From the NCBI GenBank assembly GCA_031283565.1, contig JAITBM010000048.1, positions 1 to 5,034 of the forward strand: a DNA stretch of 5,034 bases, written 5' to 3'. Position 1 is the first letter of the stretch, and each line of letters starts with the position of its first letter. A model generated the notes under the pieces. The model made no database searches and was not told the origin of the DNA. It saw only the letters and a list, made by a program, of their open reading frames with translations. Positions 1-5,034 of this stretch are shown here, one piece after another. The translations under genes and the position numbers were made by a program. The stretch comes from Rickettsiales bacterium (GTDB lineage: Bacteria; Pseudomonadota; Alphaproteobacteria; Rs-D84).

Positions 1-2
1 TG

Positions 3-2882
3 GGGCGCTTCAAGCTTAACAAGCGCGTCGGGATAGATTCCGGAAAAAAGCCAGAGGAAGACCGCCTGCTGGTCAAGGCGGACATACTCGCGATATTGAG
101 GACGCTTGCGAACATAATAGATAAAAAAGATTCGATAGACGACCAGGACTCGCTGTCGAACCGCCGCATCCGCAGCGTGGGCGAGCTGTTGGAAAACCAG
201 TTCCGCATAGGGCTCGCCCGCGTGGAAAGGAATGTGCGCGAGCAGCTGTCCAGCCCTAACATAGCGAGCCTGTCGCCGTCGGACGTGATCAATCCAAAGC
301 CGCTCATGGCGCTGATAGCGGAATTCTTCGGGACATCGCAGCTTTCGCAGTTCATGGATCAATACAATCCGCTCGCGGAATTGGAGCACAAAAGGCGCGT
401 GTCGGCGACGGGGCCCGGCGGGCTTAACCGGGACCGCGCGGGAATAGACGTGCGGGACGTGCATCCGACGCACTATGGGCGCCTGTGCCCTATAAATTCG
501 CCGGAGGGCGCGAACATAGGATTGATAACCCACATGGCGACCTATGCGCGGGTGAACCCGTTCGGATTTATGGAAACGCCGTATTACAAGGTGTCGAACG
601 GCAAGGTGCTTGACGAGATAGTGTTCCTGACTGCGGACGAGGAAATGAATTACAAGATAGCGCAGGGCAATTCGTCTATAACAGAGGAGGGGATGCTGTG
701 GGACGAATTCGTGACAGCGCGCGAAGGCGGCGAATTTACGATGATACCCAATCGCGAAATAGAGCTGATAGACGTCGCGCCGCGCCAGATAGTTTCGGTT
801 GCGACGGGGCTGATCCCGTTCGTGGAAAACGATGACGGGCAGAGGGCGCTGATGGGATCAAACATGCAGAGGCAGGCGGTTCCGCTCATGCGGGTGGACT
901 CGCCGATAGTCGGAACCGGCATAGAGCGCGAAGTCGCGCGGGACAGTCGCACGGTGAAGATGGCCAAGCATGCCGGCGCGGTGGATTTTGTGGACGCGAA
1001 CAGGGTGGTGGTGAAAAGGATGAACAGCCGGGGCGTTGTGTCCGGGGTGGACATCTATAATTTGGAAAAGTTCACGCGGTCGAACTGCGACACGATACTG
1101 CACCAAAAGCCGATCGTCAAAGTCGGGGATCGGATAGCGGTCGGCGACGTGATAGCGGACGGATCCAGCACCCAGTACGGATCCCTGGCGCTTGGCAAAA
1201 ACGTGTTGGTGGCACTCGTGCCGTGGCGCGGGTACAACTATGAAGACTCGATAGTTATAAGCGAAAGGATATCGCGCGACGATGTTTTCACTTCGATAAA
1301 GATAGTGGAAAAGGAATTCAAGTGCAAGGACACCCAGCTTGGCCCCGAGGTCTTTACCCGCGACATTCCGAATGTTTCGGAAGAGGCGCTGAAGAACTTG
1401 GACGAATCGGGAATAATTTATGTCGGGGCCCACATAAAGCAGGGCGACATACTGGTTGGCCGCGTGACGCCGAAAGCCGAGACCATACTGACGTCCGAGG
1501 AGCTTCTTCTTCGGAACATATTCGGCGAGAAAGCTCTGTCGGTCAAGGACACGTCGCTGCGGGTCGGCCCGAACGAGGAGGGCGTGGTCATCGGGGTAAA
1601 TGTGCTCACGCGCCACGGCGTCAAGAAGGACGAGCGCACCATGATGATAGAGATGCAGAAGATAGAGCAGGTGAACTTGGACCGCGATGCGGAAAAGGAC
1701 ATATTGGAAAATGGATTTGCAGACCAGCTGTTCCAGCTGGCGGACGGCGTACAGATAGACGGCGCGGCGGGAACCGGCAAGCCGTTCGTAGGCAAGAAGC
1801 TGAACGGCGAGATAATCGCGGCGATAAAGCCGTCCGATCTGAAGAAGCTATCGTTTAAGGGAGAATCAGCCGACAAGATATCTGAACTGATAAGGGAGCA
1901 TATTGCGGCTTTGAAGGACTTGGATGAAAAGGCGGACCGCCGGATTGAAAAAATCCGCGAGACGAATTCGCTTGCGGCCGGCACACTGAAGGAAATCAAG
2001 GTGTATATAGCGCACAAGACGAAGCTGCAGCCGGGGGACAAGATGGCGGGCCGCCATGGAAACAAGGGCATAGTCTCGAAAGTGGTGCCGATAGAAGACA
2101 TGCCGTACATGGAGGACGGAACGCCTGTCGACATAGTGCTGAATCCGCTTGGGGTTCCAAGCCGCATGAACATAGGCCAGCTGTTGGAAGCGCATCTTGG
2201 CGCGGCGGGCTGGGCCATGGGCCGCCAGATAGGCGAAACTCTCGCGTCGATAAAAGCGAAGCGCGCGACAACAAGCGACCTGCGCGACCAGATAGGCGCG
2301 GTATACGGCAGGGATGTCCTGGCATCTCTTGGAAAAATGACGGATGCCGAGGTCAGGGCCCAGGCGAACCTGCTGAAAGACGGAGTGGCGTTTGCGACGC
2401 CGTCGTTTGACGGGGCTTCGGCGGATGATATAAAAAATATGCTGGAAATGGCGGGCCTGCCGCCAAGCGGGCAGTTCAGGCTGTACGACGGCATGACCGG
2501 CGAGCCTTTCGCGCGGGAAGTGACCGTTGGAATAATGTACATGATGAAATTGCACCATCTTGTGGACGAGAAGATTCACGCGCGGTCTGTCGGCCCGTAC
2601 AGTCTTGTGACTCAGCAGCCTCTGTCCGGAAAGTCGCATTTCGGCGGCCAGAGGCTTGGGGAAATGGAGGTTTGGGCGCTTGAAGCGCACGGCGCGGCGC
2701 ATCTGCTGAAGGAAATGCTGACCGTGAAGTCTGACGACATAACTGGCCGCAACAAGATGTACGAATCGATAATATCGGGCAGCGATGACATACAGACGGG
2801 AACGCCGGAGGCCTATAACGTGTTCGTGCGCGAGCTCCGCGGACTGGGGTTGAACTTGAAGCCTCAGGAAGATCCCCGCTAG
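3..2882 (+). CDS. rpoB: DNA-directed RNA polymerase subunit beta, 5'-truncated by the window edge
   Basis: This is the beta subunit of RNA polymerase, which with beta' forms the catalytic cleft. The frame is open from base 3, and the first residues ([10 protein letters not shown]) align with E. coli beta near residue 400. The 959 codons present therefore lack roughly the first 400 residues, and no start is visible. In order: the fork-loop/rifampicin cluster (codons about 110-138, QLSQFMDQ at 339-362), [11 protein letters not shown] just after it, GYNYEDSI near 1230-1255, and a flap region with IFGEKA near 1516-1535. A charged helical spacer of proteobacterial type (about codons 546-668) follows, then [13 protein letters not shown] at 2031-2069. 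Its two lysines (codons 680 and 688) correspond to E. coli K1065 and K1073. VPSRMNIGQ and [16 protein letters not shown] near the C-terminus anchor to beta'. The stop is TAG at 2880-2882. Several usually invariant positions differ (see findings). Identification is certain; assignment to an alphaproteobacterium-like lineage is inference. Confidence 0.98.
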   Translation, partial: [959 protein letters not shown]

Positions 2883-2908
2883 CCGGCGGGGGCCTGCCCG
2901 ATCTGAAA

Positions 2909-2914
2909 AAGGAG
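2909..2914 (+). promoter_or_regulatory. Strong Shine-Dalgarno sequence before the first small ORF
   Basis: AAGGAG lies five bases upstream of the ATG at 2920 and 27 bases after the rpoB stop. It is the best ribosome binding site in the window, better than the one in front of rpoC. It supports real initiation at 2920. It could alternatively be the ancestral rpoC ribosome binding site, left behind when the segment downstream was inserted. Confidence 0.6.
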
Positions 2915-2919
2915 AAAAC

Positions 2920-3162
2920 ATGACGGATGTAAAAACTAGGGATAGCGGGGCGGGCTTTTTGAACGGCTGGCGCGGCGGAATGTCCGGCGTAGAAATAGTT
3001 TGTGACGCGCATGCGTTTTCCAGTCTTGTCTGTTCTGGGTTTAATGCAATGGATTCTCGATTCAAGGTGGTTGATGCTGGATTTAATTCAATTGACAACC
3101 GGCTCGGATTGATACGCCCTGATCGTTTAAAGCACCATGCGGATATAGGCGCGGGGAAATGA
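2920..3162 (+). CDS. Small hypothetical protein with heptad repeats, between rpoB and rpoC (possible gene remnant)
   Basis: This 80-codon frame is on the same strand as rpoB and rpoC and belongs to no family I can name with confidence. The N-terminal half (MTDVKTRDSGAGFLNGW...) is glycine-rich and featureless. From residue 41 it becomes heptadic: FNAMDSR, FKVVDAG, FNSIDNR, LGLIRPD. This F-x-x-hydrophobic-D-x-R pattern is typical of small coiled-coil proteins, such as those annotated as DUF1640-like, and suggests a helical oligomer. There is no signal peptide or membrane segment. The start is chosen for the AAGGAG five bases upstream. The stop (TGA 3160-3162) overlaps the start of the next frame. 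Codon choice in the second half (AAT, GAT, TCT, GCT, TTT) is more AT-rich than in rpoB or rpoC, which suggests a different origin. It may be a genuine small operon gene, or the 5' part of a coiled-coil gene split by a frameshift near 3148-3157. Confidence 0.45.
   Translation: MTDVKTRDSGAGFLNGWRGGMSGVEIVCDAHAFSSLVCSGFNAMDSRFKVVDAGFNSIDNRLGLIRPDRLKHHADIGAGK
3040..3123 (+). repeat. Degenerate 21-base tandem repeat encoding coiled-coil heptads
   Basis: Four consecutive 21-base units start at 3040, 3061, 3082 and 3103. Units 1 and 3 match at 14 of 21 positions and units 1 and 2 at 13 of 21 by hand alignment; the fourth is much weaker. Each encodes a heptad with Phe or Leu first, Val, Ile or Met fourth, and (in the first three) Asp fifth. 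The match in both DNA and heptad register suggests internal duplication, as in small coiled-coil genes that grow by 21-base steps. Confidence 0.5.
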
Positions 3163-3296
3163 TGCAAGAGATAAGGGATTTGGAAAAAACGATAAAGAAC
3201 AATACAAAACGGCTAGCGGTTCGCGTCAAAAACGGGCCCATGATGGCGGGAATTTCACGCGGACCATCCAAAAAAAGGAAAAAATATGGCGAATGA
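3159..3296 (+). CDS. Second small hypothetical ORF, overlapping the stop of the upstream ORF and the start of rpoC
   Basis: This is a 45-codon frame beginning [15 protein letters not shown] and ending SKKRKKYGE. Its ATG (3159) overlaps the upstream TGA as ATGA, the classic arrangement for translational coupling; a second ATG follows at 3162. There is no clear Shine-Dalgarno sequence, only the G-rich GCGGGG just upstream. The first 25 residues are charged and predicted helical by eye (Ile/Leu spacing in EIRDLEKTI). The segment [15 protein letters not shown] resembles the run into the C-terminal membrane helix of small coiled-coil proteins, but the hydrophobic helix itself is absent. The last ten or so residues are encoded by the rpoC ribosome binding site and the first codons of rpoC, so that end is unlikely to be selected as protein. 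It is either a small coupled gene or, more likely, the out-of-frame 3' part of the upstream coiled-coil gene. Confidence 0.35.
   Translation: MMQEIRDLEKTIKNNTKRLAVRVKNGPMMAGISRGPSKKRKKYGE
3275..3280 (+). promoter_or_regulatory. rpoC ribosome binding site in an A-rich tract
   Basis: AAGGAA, with its AGGA core at 3276-3279, sits six bases before the ATG at 3286. It is flanked by A-runs at 3270-3276 and 3279-3284. Together with the match of the following protein to the family N-terminus, it fixes the rpoC start. It lies inside the end of the second small ORF, so ribosomes translating that ORF would run over it. Confidence 0.75.
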
Positions 3297-5011
3297 TCTT
3301 TTGAAAAAAGTATTTGGTCAGATAGAGACCAAGGAGCAGTTCGATTCCGTGCGGATATCGATAGCCTCGCCGGAAGAGATACTGGCTTGGTCGAAAGGAG
3401 AGGTGAAAAAGCCCGAAACGATAAATTACCATTCGCTGCGGCCGGAGCCGGACGGCCTGTTTTGTCAGAAGATCTTCGGGCCCGTGAAGGACTATGAATG
3501 CGCATGCGGGAAATACAAGCGGATAAAGTTCCGCGGCTTGGTGTGCGAGCGTTGCGGCGTGGAGGTGACGGATTCGAAAGTGCGGCGCGAGCGAATGGGG
3601 CACATAAAGCTCGCGATACCGGTCACGCACACATGGTTTCTGCGCGAGGGAAAAGTCGCGACGCTTTTGGACGGCATCCCGCAGAAGAAATTGGAGTCAG
3701 TCATATATTATGACGCTTACATAGTGACAGAGCCGGGGCTTACCAGCCTGAAACTGTACGACGTGATATCCGAAGAGCAGTACCAGGACGCACTGCTGGA
3801 ATTCGGCGCGGACAACTTCCGGGTCGGGATCGGTGCCGAGGGAATAATGCAGATAATATCCGCGATGGACATGGGGGACGAAAGGAGGCGCCTGCGGGCC
3901 GAGCTGACGGAGGCGAAATCGGACGCGAGGCGCCGCATGATAGCCAAGCATTTGAAGCTGGTGGAATCGTTTCTGGATTCCGGATCGCGCCCGGAATGGA
4001 TGATTCCGGATGTCCTGCCGGTGATACCGCCGGACATGAGGCCGCTCGTCACATTGGAGGCCGGACACGTGGCGACTTCCGATTTGAACGATCTTTACAG
4101 GCGCGTTATAATACGCAACAACCGTCTGAAGAAATTATCGGACCTGCACGCGCCTGAAATTATAATAAGGAACGAAAAGCGCATGCTGCAGGAATCGGTG
4201 GACGCTTTGTTCGACAACGGGCACAAGACGCGCCCCCTGGTCTCGCAGAACAGGCGCCCGCTGAAATCATTGTCGGATTCGCTGCGCGGGAAGTCCGGGC
4301 GCTTCCGCATGAACATGCTTGGCAAGCGCGTCGATTATTCCGGCCGCAGCGTGATAGTGTCGGGTCCGACATTGAAGTTGCACGAGGTCGGTTTGCCGAA
4401 GACGATGGCGCTGGAATTGTTCCGCCCATTCGTGTTTGCGGGACTGCTTGCCGGCGATTACGCGAACACTCTGAAAGCCGCGCGGAAAATGGTTGAGAAT
4501 GAAGAGCCGATAGTGTGGGATATTTTGGAGAAAGTGGTCCACCAGCACCCGGTGCTGCTGAATCGCGCGCCGACGCTGCATAGGCTCGGCATATTGGCGT
4601 TCGAGCCGCAATTGATAGAAGGCAAGGCGATAAGGCTGCATCCGCTGGTGTGCAAGGGCTTCAATGCTGACTTCGACGGCGACCAGATGTCGGTGTACGT
4701 TCCGATTTCGCTGGAGGCGCAGCTAGAGGCGCGAACCCTGATGCTTGCGTCTAACAACGTCCTTTCGCCGGCGTCGGGCCGTCCCGTGATAGTGCCGTCC
4801 CAGGACATGATCCTCGGCTGTTATTACCTGTCGCTGATGGATGGGGAGCACAATGGGAAATCTCCGTCGTTCGCGGACCTGGACGAGATAAAGCTGGCCT
4901 TGGAGAACAAGGTCATAACGCTGCACGAGCCGATAGTCTCGCGCTGGCGCGGCGCCCGCGTGAATACGACGGCGGGCCGCATGATCCTGGGGGATTTGCT
5001 TCCCGACAAAG
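3286..5011 (+). CDS. rpoC: DNA-directed RNA polymerase subunit beta', 3'-truncated at the contig end
   Basis: This is the N-terminal 575 codons of beta', well under half of a typical proteobacterial beta' of about 1,400 residues. The start is supported by AAGGAA six bases upstream and by [10 protein letters not shown] leading into [14 protein letters not shown]. In order: the zinc-binding zipper CAC-x12-CERC (Cys72, Cys74, Cys87, Cys90); the clamp; [10 protein letters not shown] and [18 protein letters not shown]; switch 2 with [18 protein letters not shown] (331-352); [16 protein letters not shown]; and the catalytic NADFDGDQM (460-468), whose Asp462, Asp464 and Asp466 hold the active-site magnesium. 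[10 protein letters not shown] follows. The apparent ending EIGRAHV-stop is adapter-derived, so the true protein continues past the contig end. It partners with beta directly upstream. Oddities are substitutions next to invariant motifs and a two-residue deletion in the clamp (see findings). Confidence 0.98.
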
Positions 5012-5034
5012 AGATCGGAAGAGCACACGTCTGA
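5012..5034 (+). other. Illumina TruSeq adapter read-through at the contig end (artefact)
   Basis: The final 23 bases begin AGATCGGAAGAGC and continue ACACGTCTGA, identical to the start of the standard TruSeq read 1 adapter. Translated in the rpoC frame they give the well-known contaminant peptide IGRAHV followed by TGA. Homology to beta' stops at the same point, so these bases should be trimmed and the stop codon ignored. Confidence 0.96.

Noticed and set aside
1418..2542. Antisense open frame of 374 codons inside rpoB
   Set aside because: It lies wholly inside a strongly conserved essential gene, has serine-rich low-complexity translation and no family match; it is a codon-bias artefact.
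2886..2900. GC-rich CGGG...CCCG hairpin just after the rpoB stop, as a possible terminator or attenuator
   Set aside because: The stem is only four base pairs, and A residues, not a T-run, follow it. A terminator here would also cut off rpoC.
3011..3112. 33-codon out-of-frame ORF with hydrophobic translation inside the small-ORF segment
   Set aside because: It has no ribosome binding site, and its hydrophobic pattern is the frame-shifted reading of the heptad repeats.
3092..3120. Perfect TTGACA as a possible -35 box for an internal rpoC promoter
   Set aside because: No -10-like hexamer occurs at 16-18 bases spacing (CGCCCT at 17), and the hexamer arises within the 21-base heptad repeat coding sequence.
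3153..3160. Programmed -1 frameshift site joining the two small ORFs
   Set aside because: GGGGAAAT does not form a proper X XXY YYZ heptamer in the incoming frame, because the A-site Lys codon would re-pair poorly. I saw no strong downstream stem. An indel or coupled re-initiation is simpler.
1866..3167. Long antisense open frame of 433 codons across the end of rpoB and the small-ORF segment
   Set aside because: It is a shadow. The sense genes seldom use TTA, CTA or TCA, so few stops appear on the opposite strand. The translation is rich in Arg and His with no recognisable domain, and no ribosome binding site is evident.
4990..5034. Naturally split or truncated rpoC gene
   Set aside because: The stop codon lies in the adapter sequence, so no genuine gene end is visible.

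Overview
This window is a contig end carrying the rpoB-rpoC locus of a bacterium. It holds most of rpoB (beta subunit of RNA polymerase, 5' end missing), an unusually long 403-base rpoB-rpoC gap with two small overlapping reading frames, and the first 575 codons of rpoC (beta' subunit). The last 23 bases match the Illumina TruSeq read adapter. They are not genomic, and they create a false stop codon in rpoC.

Organism: rpoB followed by rpoC on the same strand is the usual bacterial order. The sequence texture points to Proteobacteria, most likely a divergent and probably uncultured alphaproteobacterium. The evidence is the proteobacterial-type spacer before the [13 protein letters not shown] motif in beta, stretches such as [17 protein letters not shown] in beta, and [12 protein letters not shown] and SIASPEEI in beta'. 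The placement is from memory of family sequences, not from a tree. Spot counts put the two polymerase genes at roughly 57-60% GC. Isoleucine is nevertheless mostly encoded by ATA (13 of the first 15 Ile codons), which is odd for that GC content.

Layout: 1-2882 is rpoB, open from the first base of the window. 2883-2919 is a short leader ending in a strong Shine-Dalgarno sequence. 2920-3162 is an 80-codon frame with heptad repeats of the form F-x-x-hydrophobic-D-x-R. 3159-3296 is a 45-codon frame that starts inside the stop of the previous one (ATGA overlap) and ends inside the start of rpoC. 3286-5011 is rpoC, and 5012-5034 is adapter. The AT-richer small-ORF segment (about 45% GC by hand count over 3001-3300) looks inserted between two genes that are normally close together. 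It may be a pair of coupled small genes, or one small coiled-coil gene broken by a frameshift.

Function: beta and beta' together form the catalytic cleft of RNA polymerase. All catalytic and metal-binding residues checked are intact, including the two active-site lysines in beta, the three aspartates of NADFDGDQM and the four zinc cysteines in beta'. Several normally near-invariant neighbouring positions are nevertheless substituted in both subunits. The only candidate for something undescribed is the rpoB-rpoC insertion; the rest is ordinary core transcription machinery of a divergent lineage.
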